A stretch of 64,000 nucleotides of DNA from NCBI RefSeq assembly GCF_900094935.1, contig NZ_FMBA01000008.1, positions 1 to 64,000 of the forward strand. Direction: 5' to 3'. Source of the stretch: Gilliamella intestini. GTDB taxonomy: Bacteria > Pseudomonadota > Gammaproteobacteria > Enterobacterales > Orbaceae. A model generated the notes under the pieces. That model worked only from the letters and a program-made list of their open reading frames with translations. It was not told the DNA's origin and ran no database searches. Position 1 is the stretch's first letter. Each line of letters opens with the position of its first letter. The position numbers and the translations under genes are program-made. This document shows positions 41,218 to 51,590 of the stretch, in pieces.

Positions 41218-43776
41218 ATGACTAATAAAAACAATTTAGCCAACCACACCCCAATGATGCAGCAGTATTTAAAACTTAAAGCTGAAAACCCTGATATTTT
41301 ATTGTTTTATCGTATGGGTGATTTTTATGAGATGTTTTATGATGATGCTAAACGAGCATCTCAGCTTTTAGATATTTCACTTACTAAACGTGGTTCGTCA
41401 AATGGTGAACCAATTCCTATGGCAGGAGTGCCCTATCATGCGGTTGAAAGTTATTTAGCTAAGTTAATTTCACTTGGCGAATCAGTTGCTATTTGTGAAC
41501 AAATTGGCGATCCTGCGACAAGTAAAGGACCAGTTGAACGAAAAGTTGTCCGTATTGTGACACCCGGAACAGTCAGTGACGAATTATTACTAGAAGATCG
41601 CAAAGATAATTTACTGGCTTCAATTTGGCAACATAAAAAACATTATGGCTATGCCACGCTTGATATGAGTTCTGGTCGCTTTTATGTTTTTGAATGCGAT
41701 AGCTTTGAAGCAATGCAAGCTGAACTGCAACGAACAAGCCCTGTTGAATTGTTATATCCTGAAGATTTTGAATCAATGCCTTTAATTGAACATCGCCATG
41801 GTTTGCGTCGTCGCCCACAATGGGATTTTGATCTAGAAACAGCAAAACAACAACTCAATTTACAATTTGGTACGAATGATTTAGTCGGTTTTGGCGTAGA
41901 AGCATGCCAATATGCACTTTGTGCCGCTGGTTGCTTATTGCAATATGTTAAAGATACCCAACGCACAGCTCTACCTCATATACGTTCAATTATTAAACAG
42001 TCAGCTTATGACTTTGTGGTATTAGATGCCGCAACTCGTCACAACTTAGAAATCACCGAAAACTTATCGGGCAGTACATCAAATACGGTTGCCGAGGTAT
42101 TAGATAAAACACAAACTCCAATGGGTAGTCGAATGCTTAAACGCTGGTTGCATTCGCCAATTCGTCATATTGAAACTTTGCAAAACCGCCAAGATGCCAT
42201 TGCTGAATTACAACAACATATTGATGACGCATTACCATTATTAAAACAAATGGGCGATCTTGAACGTGTTTTAGCAAGACTGGCGCTACACACAGCTCGC
42301 CCACGGGATTTTGCGCGTTTGCGTGATGCCTATAATTTATTGCCACAATTACATTTTTTATTAGGACAATTTAGTTCGCCTTATTTACAAACTTTACGAA
42401 CCAAAATTAACCAATTCGATCATATTGCCACGTTATTAAACAGTGCAATTGTTGAAACACCACCCGCTATTATTCGTGATGGTGGTGTGATTGCAACAGG
42501 CTACAATAGTGAATTAGACGAACTGCGTAATCTTGCTGATGGCGCAACCAATTACCTTGAACAACTTGAAATAAGAGAGCGTGAAACACTCGGCATTGAT
42601 ACATTAAAAGTTGGATTTAATGCAGTGCATGGTTATTACATCCAAATTAGTCGTGGACAAAGCCACCTTGCGCCGATTCATTATACTAGACGCCAAACAT
42701 TGAAAAATGTAGAACGTTATATTATCCCTGAACTCAAAGAGTACGAAGATAAAGTACTTACCTCAAAAGGCCGAGCATTAGCACTTGAAAAACAGCTATA
42801 CGAACAACTATTTGATCAATTAATGCCAGACTTGGCTGATATGCAAACGAGTGCCGAGGCAATTGCAGAGCTTGATGTTTTAACTAACCTTGCTGAGCGA
42901 GCACTAACGCTTAATTATCAACGCCCGACATTATCAACACAGGCAGGTATTAAAATCCAAGACGGGCGTCATGTTGTTATTGAACAAGTTCTACAAACAC
43001 CGTTTATTCGTAATTCGCTACACCTTTCACCAGCAAGGCGAATGCTAATTATTACTGGCCCTAACATGGGCGGAAAGAGCACTTACATGCGCCAAGCAGC
43101 ATTAATTGTTTTACTTGCTTACATTGGTAGTTTTGTTCCTGCATCGAAAGCAGTAATTGGGCCAATTGATCGTATTTTTACCCGTATTGGGGCTTCTGAT
43201 GATTTAGCTTCGGGGCGCTCTACCTTTATGGTAGAAATGACCGAAACAGCCAACATTATGCATAACGCGACAGCGCAAAGCCTTGTTTTAATGGACGAAA
43301 TTGGTCGAGGGACTTCAACCTATGATGGGCTTTCGCTTGCTTGGGCCTGTGCTGAAAATCTTGCCAATGAGATCAAATCAATGACACTATTTGCCACGCA
43401 CTACTTCGAACTGACACAACTTCCTGAGCATATGCAAGGCGTTTATAACATCCACTTTGATGCCATTGAACATGACAACACAGTGGCTTTTATTCACGAA
43501 GTCTCAGAAGGCGCTGCTAGTAAAAGTTTTGGGATTGCCGTTGCTGGGCTGGCTGGTGTACCAAGACCGATTTTAAAACGTGCTAAACAAAAACTAAAAG
43601 AGTTAGAAGTGATCTCAAAACAATCGGCTAACAGCCATGTCGACAAATCGCAACTCTCCTTCATTGACGATCGTGAACCATCAGAAGTTGAAGAAGCCTT
43701 AAAACAGATCGACCCTGATGCATTAACGCCAAAACAAGCGTTAGAAATGTTATATCAATTAAAAAAATTACTGTAA
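41218..43776 (+). CDS. mutS: DNA mismatch repair protein MutS
   Basis: MutS recognises mismatches and small loops and recruits MutL. The 852 residues match E. coli MutS (853). The mismatch-binding [12 protein letters not shown] contains the Phe-x-Glu wedge (FYE). Connector, core, clamp and ATPase domains follow, with Walker [11 protein letters not shown], Walker [17 protein letters not shown] and the ATHYFELT switch. A C-terminal dimer/tetramer segment ([18 protein letters not shown]) is present. Not near rpoS here. Has a terminator of its own. Confidence 0.97.
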   Translation: MTNKNNLANHTPMMQQYLKLKAENPDILLFYRMGDFYEMFYDDAKRASQLLDISLTKRGSSNGEPIPMAGVPYHAVESYLAKLISLGESVAICEQIGDPATSKGPVERKVVRIVTPGTVSDELLLEDRKDNLLASIWQHKKHYGYATLDMSSGRFYVFECDSFEAMQAELQRTSPVELLYPEDFESMPLIEHRHGLRRRPQWDFDLETAKQQLNLQFGTNDLVGFGVEACQYALCAAGCLLQYVKDTQRTALPHIRSIIKQSAYDFVVLDAATRHNLEITENLSGSTSNTVAEVLDKTQTPMGSRMLKRWLHSPIRHIETLQNRQDAIAELQQHIDDALPLLKQMGDLERVLARLALHTARPRDFARLRDAYNLLPQLHFLLGQFSSPYLQTLRTKINQFDHIATLLNSAIVETPPAIIRDGGVIATGYNSELDELRNLADGATNYLEQLEIRERETLGIDTLKVGFNAVHGYYIQISRGQSHLAPIHYTRRQTLKNVERYIIPELKEYEDKVLTSKGRALALEKQLYEQLFDQLMPDLADMQTSAEAIAELDVLTNLAERALTLNYQRPTLSTQAGIKIQDGRHVVIEQVLQTPFIRNSLHLSPARRMLIITGPNMGGKSTYMRQAALIVLLAYIGSFVPASKAVIGPIDRIFTRIGASDDLASGRSTFMVEMTETANIMHNATAQSLVLMDEIGRGTSTYDGLSLAWACAENLANEIKSMTLFATHYFELTQLPEHMQGVYNIHFDAIEHDNTVAFIHEVSEGAASKSFGIAVAGLAGVPRPILKRAKQKLKELEVISKQSANSHVDKSQLSFIDDREPSEVEEALKQIDPDALTPKQALEMLYQLKKLL

Positions 43777-43820
43777 TTAAATAGTGTGATAGTGGATTTA
43801 TTACATTAGGATACTGAAAT

Positions 43821-43856
43821 AAAAAACTGCTAGATGGATTCCTAGCGGTTTTTTTA
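43821..43856. terminator. Terminator between mutS and dld
   Basis: AAAACTGCTAG and CTAGCGGTTTT form a stem around ATGGATTC with long A- and T-runs on the two sides, serving both convergent genes. Confidence 0.85.
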
Positions 43857-43895
43857 TTGTTTATAACCCTAAAATTTAATGCTAACAAAAAAGAA

Positions 43896-45593
43896 TTAAA
43901 CCCAATTTTTTTTCTTAGAAGTTTTACCTATACCTGGGTTAAGACTGTTTGTTGGATCAAGTTCTTGATAGAATTTTTTCAAATCCGCATTGGCATGATA
44001 TAAATGCCCAACATTGTGCTCGGCTGGGTATTGCGCACCACGCTGATCAAGTAATGCTAAAATATCTTCCTTAACTTTATCGCAATCTACCCCTTTTTTA
44101 GCAATATAATCTTGATGAAACACATAACAAAAAAAGTGCCCATAGTACATTTTGTAAACGAAATTTTGATCAACGCTTTCTGGCAGTGTTTCAAACCAAT
44201 CGGTATCATTACGCTTTAATGCAATATCTAATGCAACGATGTTTTCTACCGTTTTGCTATGTACATTACGATAAGCTGTTGCAGCACCTGCTGCTGCAAA
44301 ACGGTGTAGCATTGCTGCTTCGGCTTCTTTTTCATCACATAAAAAGTAATTACCATTTTTATTTTGAAAATAATCTTTTAAAAAAGCCTCGGCTTCTGCA
44401 ATCCCATCATCGGCCATTTTTAAAATAAGATGATGTTCATAACGATCACGATAATCACGCAATGACTTGGGTAAATGATTTGGCAAAAATTTGCAAGCAA
44501 AGATAGAAAACCGATCTGAAAAGTTCTTTGGAAAAAATGGAATTTTAGCGGTAACACGATCAACAAAGTTCTTAAACACAAACATGCGTGGCATCATATC
44601 CGTACCTAGCTTTTTAATAGCTAAAAAGGACGGTTTACCATAAACCGCGGCAATATCAAATGCCACACGGTGTATATATTCACCCGACACAGGCAATGTT
44701 TTAAATTGGCCTAAAATATGGCGACGAATACCATTTAATTCATTGATATCATTTGTACCTATGTAAAATACGGCTGATTTTTTCTCTAACGGAAATGTAT
44801 CAAGCCGCACAGCAAAAACCATCAAACGCCCTGCACTGCCAGAAGCTTCATAATGACGAGCTGGATCGGCATTAAACCGTGCAGGCGTATCGGCATCAAT
44901 TTCACGAACATGATCACAATAATGATGATCATGACCTAAGCCTGCATCACGCTTAATGTCTTTATCACTATAAGCATGATTTTGCAGATTTTGCAAAATC
45001 GTTTCTGGTTCATCACCTAATTCAATACCTAAATGATTGACTAAGTGCAACTGACCTTGCGCATCTAATTGTGCAAACACCGCCATTTGCGTATAAGCCG
45101 GGCCACGCTGAATAAGCGCCCCACCTGAATTATTACATACACCACCCATCACTGATGCACCAATGCAAGATGACCCAATAACTGAGTGAGGACCACGATG
45201 ATATTTTTTTAACTCTTTTTCTAACCGAAATAACGTACTACCCGGCAAACAAACAACTTGCTCGCCGTTTTCAATCACGTTAATGCCATCCAAACGGCGA
45301 GTACTGACAATCACAATAGGACGATCATAATCATTACCATCCGGTGTTGAGCCCCCTGTTAAGCCTGTATTTGCAGATTGTGTAATAACAATAACATCCG
45401 CTTCAACACATGCCTTTAACACCAGCCACTGCTCAACTAACGTTCCAGGCAACACAACAGCCAATGCATCACCTTCACCAAAACGAATACCTTGGCGATA
45501 AGGTAGCGTATGGTTAGGATTAGTTAACGTGTATTTTTGTCCAACAATACCTTGTAGCTGCTTAATGAGCTGAGCTGTTTGATTACTATTCAT
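43896..45593 (-). CDS. dld: Quinone-dependent D-lactate dehydrogenase
   Basis: Dld is a peripheral membrane flavoprotein oxidising D-lactate to pyruvate and passing electrons to quinones. The 565-residue product matches E. coli Dld (571): the FAD-binding QSANTGLTGGSTPDGNDYDR, GSSCIGASVMGGVCNNSGG, RHILGQFKTLPVSGEY and the C-terminal NDPTNS-like DPTNSLNPGIGKTSKKKNW. The frame is open to 45674, but ATG 45593 has AGGAAA at good spacing and aligns with the E. coli start. In a fermentative gut bacterium this would let lactate feed respiration (inference). Confidence 0.95.
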   Translation of the reverse strand: MNSNQTAQLIKQLQGIVGQKYTLTNPNHTLPYRQGIRFGEGDALAVVLPGTLVEQWLVLKACVEADVIVITQSANTGLTGGSTPDGNDYDRPIVIVSTRRLDGINVIENGEQVVCLPGSTLFRLEKELKKYHRGPHSVIGSSCIGASVMGGVCNNSGGALIQRGPAYTQMAVFAQLDAQGQLHLVNHLGIELGDEPETILQNLQNHAYSDKDIKRDAGLGHDHHYCDHVREIDADTPARFNADPARHYEASGSAGRLMVFAVRLDTFPLEKKSAVFYIGTNDINELNGIRRHILGQFKTLPVSGEYIHRVAFDIAAVYGKPSFLAIKKLGTDMMPRMFVFKNFVDRVTAKIPFFPKNFSDRFSIFACKFLPNHLPKSLRDYRDRYEHHLILKMADDGIAEAEAFLKDYFQNKNGNYFLCDEKEAEAAMLHRFAAAGAATAYRNVHSKTVENIVALDIALKRNDTDWFETLPESVDQNFVYKMYYGHFFCYVFHQDYIAKKGVDCDKVKEDILALLDQRGAQYPAEHNVGHLYHANADLKKFYQELDPTNSLNPGIGKTSKKKNWV

Positions 45594-45768
45594 ATCGGTA
45601 TTTCCTATGCTTATTGAAGATTTAGGTGAGTTAACGGTGGTGATTAAATAATCACCCATCTTAACCAAAAGCAAGACAATAAGCTATCGAAATATTTATA
45701 GAAATGAACTAAACGCACTCAAGTAATATTTCATTAAAAAATTATTTAAAAATATTTAGTTATAATTT

Positions 45769-46743
45769 TTAAACTTCTGTTCTTAAGGTGTTTTTTGATA
45801 AAAGTTGTTGGCGTTCATGTTGATTAAAGAAAGTCCATGCAACAAATCGGCTGATTTTTTGCCCTTGAGCCATAGGAACAATATGGCTTTCAACAACATT
45901 AGCTTGTTTTAATTTTTTGTTGATTACCGACAAGGTCTCTTTTTTCGACACTAATGAAGTAAACCACAAGCATTGAGTTTTATATTGAGTACTTTCGTTA
46001 ATCATATTACTAATAAAAGTACTTTCACCACCTTGACACCAAAGTTCGGCATGTTGCCCACCAAAATTAAGCACAGTTTTTTGAGTGGAAGACGTTAACT
46101 TGCCTAACTTCTTCAGTTTGTTTTGCGTACTTGCCAACGCGTCTTGTGCCGAAGCATGAAAAGGTGGATTACACAGCGTTAAGGTATAAAACTCGTTAGG
46201 CTTAATAATATGCCTAAAAATCGCTTTATTGTCTTTTTGTAATCGACACCGCAAAGCACCTTTTAATAACGCATTGGATTGTGTTATTAACGAAGCAACT
46301 TTGATCGCAACTGAATTAATATCACTCCCGACAAATGACCAACCATATTCGGCACAACCAATAATAGGGTAAATCACATTAGCACCAACACCAATATCCA
46401 ATACATGAATTTGTTTACCTGTTGGGACATGGTTTTGATTGTCTTGTGCTAATAAGTCAGCTAAATAGTGAATATAATCCGCTCGACCAGGAATAGGCGG
46501 GCATAAATAACCGTCTGGAATATCCCAATAACTCATCTGATAATAGCTAAACAACAAAGCTTTGTTTAACATTTTAACCGCCATCGGATCGGCAAAATCG
46601 ATCGATAAATTACCATAGGAATTTCGATTTACATAGTGAGATAGCTCGGGTAGTATATTGATAAGCTTTGCAAAATCATAACCGTCTTGATGTTTGTTTC
46701 GGCAATGTAATTGGGACTTTTTTATGGATGACGGTGTCGGCAT
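45769..46743 (-). CDS. rlmF: 23S rRNA (adenine1618-N6)-methyltransferase
   Basis: RlmF methylates A1618 of 23S rRNA. The sequence follows E. coli RlmF: RNKHQDGYDF, DFADPMAVKMLNKALL, WDIPDGYLCPPIPGRADYIH, SAM motif LDIGVGANVIYP, catalytic NPPF (TLCNPPFHAS), and GGQHAELWCQGGE. The start at 46743 has AGAGAG upstream; an in-frame GTG at 46770 lacks a ribosome binding site. The product is 324 residues, a little longer than E. coli (308). Confidence 0.95.
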   Translation of the reverse strand: MPTPSSIKKSQLHCRNKHQDGYDFAKLINILPELSHYVNRNSYGNLSIDFADPMAVKMLNKALLFSYYQMSYWDIPDGYLCPPIPGRADYIHYLADLLAQDNQNHVPTGKQIHVLDIGVGANVIYPIIGCAEYGWSFVGSDINSVAIKVASLITQSNALLKGALRCRLQKDNKAIFRHIIKPNEFYTLTLCNPPFHASAQDALASTQNKLKKLGKLTSSTQKTVLNFGGQHAELWCQGGESTFISNMINESTQYKTQCLWFTSLVSKKETLSVINKKLKQANVVESHIVPMAQGQKISRFVAWTFFNQHERQQLLSKNTLRTEV

Positions 46744-47012
46744 GAAAAACTCTCTATAATCAAATAGCACGCTATTATAACGCTTTTATCTGTAATATGC
46801 GAAAAAACCATTGCCTATGCTATAGCAATATTGTGTTGAATTGGCCAGTATTTTTAGTCATCATCACACTCACCATTGATTTTGTAAAATATTTCAGATA
46901 AACAATTAATTTTACTCTTCTTTATTAATTGATTTTAATGTAATTTTTTAAACACTTTGCTATAATTGTTCCTTATATAAAAATATTATCACCATAAAGT
47001 CTTTAATCTGAT

Positions 47013-48428
47013 ATGAAAACATTTTTTACTTTTATTACCTTATCTCTCTTTTCATCTGGGACTTTTGCTACTGGTTTAAATGGCCATGATTTATCGCTTT
47101 ATTTTTCAATTCCATTCATCGGAATTTTATTATCCATTGCATTAATGCCGCTTTTTTTATCGCGACTTTGGCATTATCACTACGGAAAAATCATTGCTAT
47201 TTGGACCTTACTGTTTTTATTTTTTACGTTTTACTTCTTTGGTCTACAACCGACTATCGACTTAACCGTACATGCCATTATTGTTGAATATATTCCTTTT
47301 ATTTTATTATTGCTGGCGCTTTTTACCGTTTCGGGTGGAATTTTGATTAAAAGTGAAGTTATTAGTACACCTAAATTAAACGTTGGTTTATTAGCTATAG
47401 GCACCTTACTGGCCTCAATTATGGGTACAACGGGTGCAGCAATGTTGATGATTCGTCCTTTAATTAGGGCCAATCGCCAACGCCAACACGCCACGCACAC
47501 TATTATCTTTTTCATTTTTTTAGTGGCTAACATAGGTGGCGGATTAACACCATTAGGCGATCCACCGCTCTTTATTGGCTTTTTAAAAGGAGTTAATTTT
47601 ACTTGGACAGTAAGGCATATGCTATTACCCGTATTACTAAACGCTATATTGTTATTAGCCATTTATTATGTGATTGATAACTATTATTTCCGCCAACAAT
47701 ATGGAAAAATACAGGCCAACATTCTAATGTCAAAACCACACCCAGTTAAGGTTTATGGCAAGTTTAATATTATTTTATTGATCGCCATTGTCATAGGTGT
47801 GTTGCTGTCGGGTATTTGGCAATCATCGGTAAGTTTTAGCTTTTTAGGGGTAAATATTGCGTTACAAAATTTAGTTCGTGATGGAATGTTTATGCTAATC
47901 AGCCTGATATCAATAGTAATCACCCCAAAACAAGTGCGAGCAGGTAACGAATTTAATTGGGATGCCATAATCGAAGTTGCTAAGCTATTTATTGGTATTT
48001 TCATTACGATAGTCCCAGTTATCGCGATATTACGAGCAGGTAGCAATGGTGCCTTAGCTCCTTTGGTATCTTTTGTGACTTCAGAACAAGGTAATCCCAT
48101 TAATGGCCGATATTTTTGGTTATCGGGATTATTATCAGGATTTTTAGATAATGCGCCAACTTATTTGGTATTTTTTAATTTGGCTTCAGGTGATGCCAAT
48201 ATCTTAATGATAACAATGGCAAAAACATTACTCGCCATATCAATGGGGTCAGTATTTATGGGGGCATTAAGTTATATTGGTAACGCTCCCAACGTTATGA
48301 TTAAATGCATTGCAACTCAACACAAAATCAACATGCCAAGTTTTTTTGGTTATATGAAATGGTCTGTCACTATCTTAATACCGCTGTTTATTATTAATCA
48401 TTTATTATTTTTTAATGAATTGGCATAA
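47013..48428 (+). CDS. Putative sodium:proton antiporter (NhaD / CitMHS_2 type)
   Basis: A 471-residue polytopic membrane protein with a probable signal-like first helix (MKTFFTFITLSLFSSGTFAT) and about 12 further hydrophobic segments. The GGGLTPLGDPPLFIGFLKGV signature and SGFLDNAPTYLVFFN block are typical of the ion-transporter superfamily that contains NhaD and citrate carriers. By family it would exchange Na+ for H+ at the inner membrane, but a carboxylate substrate cannot be excluded. Confidence 0.82.
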   Translation: MKTFFTFITLSLFSSGTFATGLNGHDLSLYFSIPFIGILLSIALMPLFLSRLWHYHYGKIIAIWTLLFLFFTFYFFGLQPTIDLTVHAIIVEYIPFILLLLALFTVSGGILIKSEVISTPKLNVGLLAIGTLLASIMGTTGAAMLMIRPLIRANRQRQHATHTIIFFIFLVANIGGGLTPLGDPPLFIGFLKGVNFTWTVRHMLLPVLLNAILLLAIYYVIDNYYFRQQYGKIQANILMSKPHPVKVYGKFNIILLIAIVIGVLLSGIWQSSVSFSFLGVNIALQNLVRDGMFMLISLISIVITPKQVRAGNEFNWDAIIEVAKLFIGIFITIVPVIAILRAGSNGALAPLVSFVTSEQGNPINGRYFWLSGLLSGFLDNAPTYLVFFNLASGDANILMITMAKTLLAISMGSVFMGALSYIGNAPNVMIKCIATQHKINMPSFFGYMKWSVTILIPLFIINHLLFFNELA

Positions 48429-48475
48429 GCGGAAAAAATACATGATTAGCCAAGCCATTAAAATAATAAGCTTAA

Positions 48476-48505
48476 AGCAAGGCCTTATTTAATGAGGGCC
48501 TTGCT
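48476..48505 (+). terminator. Hairpin after the antiporter gene
   Basis: AGCAAGGCC and GGCCTTGCT pair perfectly around a 12-base loop, 47 bases after the stop; the T-run is short. Confidence 0.6.
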
Positions 48506-48569
48506 GTGTTATATTCGTCAACGGCTATTTAAGTACAATTGATTTAAAATAGCTTGTAATTGACGTTAA

Positions 48570-48790
48570 TAGACAAAGTCACTATTTTCCCCATAAAGTT
48601 GGTATTATGGGGATATATCATGGTTTGTAAATACCCCATTTTTAGTACAAAACCACATAGAAAATAACGTTGCCTGTTTTGTATTTTAAATTCAATGAGC
48701 GTCATATTATTTAATGCCTCATGTAGTCTTTCTGTATTATAAATGGTTAGCCATTCTCCTAGCTTGCTCTAGGTTATTAAAAAGATATAA
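48570..48790 (-). pseudogene. C-terminal relic of a second IS3-family transposase
   Basis: On the minus strand LEQARR in one frame is continued by LGEWLTIYNTERLHEALNN in another. Together these match the end of the IS3 integrase domain (LEEAR...EWxxxYNxERPHxAL). At least one frameshift separates the two halves, and nothing upstream of them is recognisable. It lies beside an OrfA fragment, so one or two IS copies died here. Confidence 0.6.
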
Positions 48791-48866
48791 ACTGGAGCGG
48801 CTACACTAATTCATACAACTTTTTTAAGGGGCAAGGTAAATTAATCACAACTAAAAAGGATCAAAT

Positions 48867-48968
48867 ATGAATCAGATTAAACGCAAAAGACGAACATTTA
48901 ATGATGATTTTAAACACCAAATGGTAAATCTCTACATACTGAGTTTTCTTTATCCAGGCAATCGATAG
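48867..48968 (+). pseudogene. N-terminal fragment of an IS3 OrfA
   Basis: ATG at 48867, with AAGGA upstream, opens MNQIKRKRRTFNDDFKHQMV, then NLY, typical of the helix-turn-helix start of IS3-family OrfA. The similarity stops after NLY, and the frame ends at TAG 48966-48968 after 33 codons. It is a truncated remnant that abuts the Imm11-like relics. Confidence 0.6.
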
Positions 48969-48969
48969 T

Positions 48970-49288
48970 TTAAATGATGTTGAGCAGAAAATAAGTACCG
49001 TCATCACTTTTTAAAGGTAACACTTCGGCCGAATCATCGAATAAAGGTTGGAGTAGCTCATAGGCACGTGGGCTAATGATATGAACGCCAATATCATTTA
49101 TATCATTAAAATCCATATCTATTTTAGGCTCTTTTTTAATACTAAAAATTCTTGCCACTGTGCTTTTACCGATAGGTTATTGGTGATTTTTTCTTCAGCA
49201 AGGAGCAGGAATTGTTCCTGCTCCTCTTGTATGGGAAAGTCTAAGCTTGTGGCATTATCGCGTCTATACTAAGTTCGTATATTGTCAT
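48970..49288 (-). pseudogene. Broken Imm11-like (DUF1629) immunity gene A
   Basis: A start at 49286-49288 reads MTIYELSIDAIMPQA and stops. Shifted frames then read LDFPIQEEQEQFLLLAEEK and, after another shift, ARIFSIKKEPKIDMDFNDIN followed by IISPRAYELLQPLF to the TAA at 48970. The last part has the IS-x-RA-x-x-LL pattern I associate with Imm11/DUF1629 proteins, which neutralise polymorphic toxins. At least two frame changes make it a pseudogene. Confidence 0.6.
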
Positions 49289-49307
49289 GGTCTAACATAA
49301 TCTCTTA

Positions 49308-49855
49308 CTACAACGGTTTGCCACCGGTTTCTATATTAATAAACACCATACCGGTAGGGTTTACCGCCATGATGGCTTTCGCGACGCTTTCATGGAATAG
49401 TTTTTTTGAAGGAGATTCTCTTAACACAAAAATTAATCGTTCTTCCAACGGAATCTGCTTAATACCTTTCTATCTAAAACGAGTTTTTTAATTAAATATA
49501 CTCTTCTGGTTTTTTTAAATTCCGATTTTTCTTTATCCATCGCATGGTATCTATGTTCTGTTTTTAAACAAAAATAATCCTCAATCAGATCGCCTTTAGG
49601 AGTGATGAGTTCTGTGTCGATAAATCTCACCACTTTGGATGAAAAGGTTTTAATCACCTCAACGATCTTATCGGTTATATAAATTTCCGGGCCGGATAAA
49701 AAATCTGCCATTACGGGTCTTCGCGGGATCGGATCATTAAATTCTAAATAGACTAATGTTGCGTTTCTGTCGTCGTTTTCTGGTTCATATCCTACTTCTT
49801 TAATAAGCGGATATGCCTGATCTGATTTTCTTCGTATAAAATAATAATTTTCCAT
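49308..49855 (-). pseudogene. Broken Imm11-like (DUF1629) immunity gene B
   Basis: The first 130 codons from ATG 49855 read like an Imm11/DUF1629 protein (MENYYFIRRKSDQAYPLIKE, ITDKIVEVIKTF, RFIDTELI, YHAMDKEKSEF, LVLDRK). Near 49450 the frame is lost and the open frame ends in WKND at 49433. The coding sense resumes one frame over as IPLEERLIFVLRESPSKKLF and ends at TAG 49308-49310 after AIMAVNPTGMVFI. One frameshift in a homopolymer-free stretch therefore truncates it. It follows the 178-residue gene by 3 bases in the same direction. Confidence 0.65.
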
Positions 49856-49858
49856 GTT

Positions 49859-50395
49859 TTATTTAAATGTAAAGGGTTGTAAGTTTTTTCTTTCGATAAA
49901 ATAGTTTCGGTGGTTGTTTGTTATCACGCCGGCATGTTGTATGCTTCCGGCCATGCATTTTTTATCTTGTAATTTAGTTCTGATTTCGTCTGCCTTTTGG
50001 CTGTTGGAATATATGGCAAGCATCAGTTCGCGAACATTCATCGATTTTAGGCTTGGGTCGGCTTGTTTAAAAAGCTCTTTTATCGGGCAGGTTCTTTTGC
50101 CTGCAGCAGCCGATGCCGCCAGGTTTATAATCAAAACCGTCGGAGGTGAGTGCCAATTAAACAAAATAAGCTCTCGAAATAGTGCCTGACTTAAATCATC
50201 TAAATCATTAATAAAATTTTCGGCTAAATTTTCCATCTCTTCTACCGTATATTTACGAAATTTCTTTATTTTTAAGTATGGTTTACAAATTTTAGCCACT
50301 AATGTATTGACATGATCTTCATAGGCGATGTTTACATAAGTTACTCTTATTTTCTCTATGATCCCCAAAAATCCATTTACCATTATTCTAAACAA
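49859..50395 (-). CDS. Unknown protein paired with Imm11-like gene B
   Basis: I do not recognise this 178-residue protein. It is Lys/Asn/Ile-rich and mainly helical at first (about 1-80), then has an alanine-rich stretch (INLAASAAAGKRTCPIKELF). It ends CMAGSIQHAGVITNNHRNYF plus a basic tail. Position directly upstream of an immunity-type gene, 3 bases apart, suggests the C-terminal part of a polymorphic toxin or another immunity-cassette member. No toxin motif could be confirmed, and the start has no strong ribosome binding site, so it may itself be a fragment. Confidence 0.5.
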   Translation of the reverse strand: MFRIMVNGFLGIIEKIRVTYVNIAYEDHVNTLVAKICKPYLKIKKFRKYTVEEMENLAENFINDLDDLSQALFRELILFNWHSPPTVLIINLAASAAAGKRTCPIKELFKQADPSLKSMNVRELMLAIYSNSQKADEIRTKLQDKKCMAGSIQHAGVITNNHRNYFIERKNLQPFTFK

Positions 50396-50660
50396 TTGTC
50401 TAATAAATATTATTAACCCAAAGGTGTTATATGAAATAAAGTATTAATAGCTCAATCTCATAATGGATGTTGTTTTTTATGAAAAATTAATTTCTTATCA
50501 AACTAATTTTTATAAATTTAGCTTTAATTACCTCAAAAATAAAGGGGAAATAATTCATTATAATTATAAAGATCAAGCAATTGAAAAACGTCAATTAATA
50601 AACAAATGTTTGAAAATACTACATTAATTAAAATGATAAACAATAATTTATAAACTTAAC

Positions 50661-50736
50661 TGTAGGAAAAACGCCTTATGAGTTTTTAGAGAATTATTTT
50701 AATTATGACGTGTAAATAACCCCGGGTTTTCCTACA
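50661..50736. repeat. Short inverted-repeat element (MITE-like), copy 2
   Basis: A 76-base block bounded by TGTAGGAAAA and its exact complement TTTTCCTACA. The interior shares ATTATTTTAATTAT and CGTGTAAATAA with the element after fis at 10226-10288. It contains no coding sequence. Confidence 0.65.
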
Positions 50737-50755
50737 GATTGGATGTTTTTGTTTA

Positions 50756-50789
50756 AGTGCTTGTGACAATTTACATTGTTACAAGCACT
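50756..50789 (-). terminator. Terminator after the DUF1266 gene
   Basis: AGTGCTTGT-g-ACAAT-TTAC-ATTGT-t-ACAAGCACT is a long, nearly perfect hairpin right after the minus-strand gene; only a short T-run follows. Confidence 0.65.
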
Positions 50790-50792
50790 AAA

Positions 50793-51590
50793 TTAATTAT
50801 TTAACGGGTATTTCAGCCATGGACTTTCTTCAGAAGTGGTACATTGTGTGTAAATATCAAATAACCCATAATTGGCATCATCAGGCTGACTCACTGCACG
50901 ACCTAGCATATAACTTTGACCGAACTCTTTCCAGTTGGCAAAATATTGTTTTACTGTTGGTAAAACTGAGTTAATCGATTGCCATGCTTGATCTTTATCG
51001 ATATAGCCCGCCACATAACTTGCTCTGGCTATATAAACAAGACGACCTAAATCCCATGCGATAGAGCCTCGAAGTAAGATTTGATGCAATTCGTCTTGGT
51101 TTTCGGCTACTTTGTTTTCAATTAACAATGAAGATGCTTGATCTAAGCTTGCGCAATAGCTCATAATAATCTCACGGTAACCCTCTGGAACTTGCTCATT
51201 AATACAACTTTGCCACTGTTCTTTAGGAACGTTAAGGTAAATGTCAATTGCCACATCAATAAGTTTGTGAAGTGTTCCAAAAGAGGATAAACATTCAGTA
51301 GCACTTTCTGAAGAAAAAACACCCCAAGCGGTGCGCAAGCGATATTTCTGTTCTCTTTTACCGGAGTTTCTAGCATCGCTTTCTAAGCTATCCCAACAAA
51401 ACATATGTTGTTCAGCAATAATAAGTCCGGCTGATAGTGCATTTTGCTGTTCAATTGTCAGTTGTTCGTTTTTTTTCAAATTTTGAGAAAAAGGTTTGTG
51501 TCTTAAAATTTTAATGAGAAGCAAAACTTCTCTATTGTATCGTATAAGTAATGACCCACAAAGTAGCAAAATAATAAGTAAAAATTCCAT
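50793..51590 (-). CDS. DUF1266 domain protein with N-terminal membrane anchor
   Basis: The 265-residue product begins with a hydrophobic segment (MEFLLIILLLCGSLLI). The C-terminal half contains the features I associate with DUF1266: SIAWDLGRLVYIARASYVAG, then AWQSIN, and FANWKEFGQSYMLGRA. Proteins of this family in E. coli (such as YbeU and YbeR) are uncharacterised, so no function is offered. It stands alone. Confidence 0.75.
   Translation of the reverse strand: MEFLLIILLLCGSLLIRYNREVLLLIKILRHKPFSQNLKKNEQLTIEQQNALSAGLIIAEQHMFCWDSLESDARNSGKREQKYRLRTAWGVFSSESATECLSSFGTLHKLIDVAIDIYLNVPKEQWQSCINEQVPEGYREIIMSYCASLDQASSLLIENKVAENQDELHQILLRGSIAWDLGRLVYIARASYVAGYIDKDQAWQSINSVLPTVKQYFANWKEFGQSYMLGRAVSQPDDANYGLFDIYTQCTTSEESPWLKYPLNN

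Larger units (their letters stand above)
50396..50792. other. Intergenic region with a short inverted-repeat element
   Basis: About 400 bases. A 54-codon frame at 50463-50627 (MDVVFYEKLISYQTNFYKFS...) lacks a ribosome binding site and could be a gene scrap. The inverted-repeat element at 50661-50736 and a terminator at 50756-50789 are listed separately. Confidence 0.5.
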
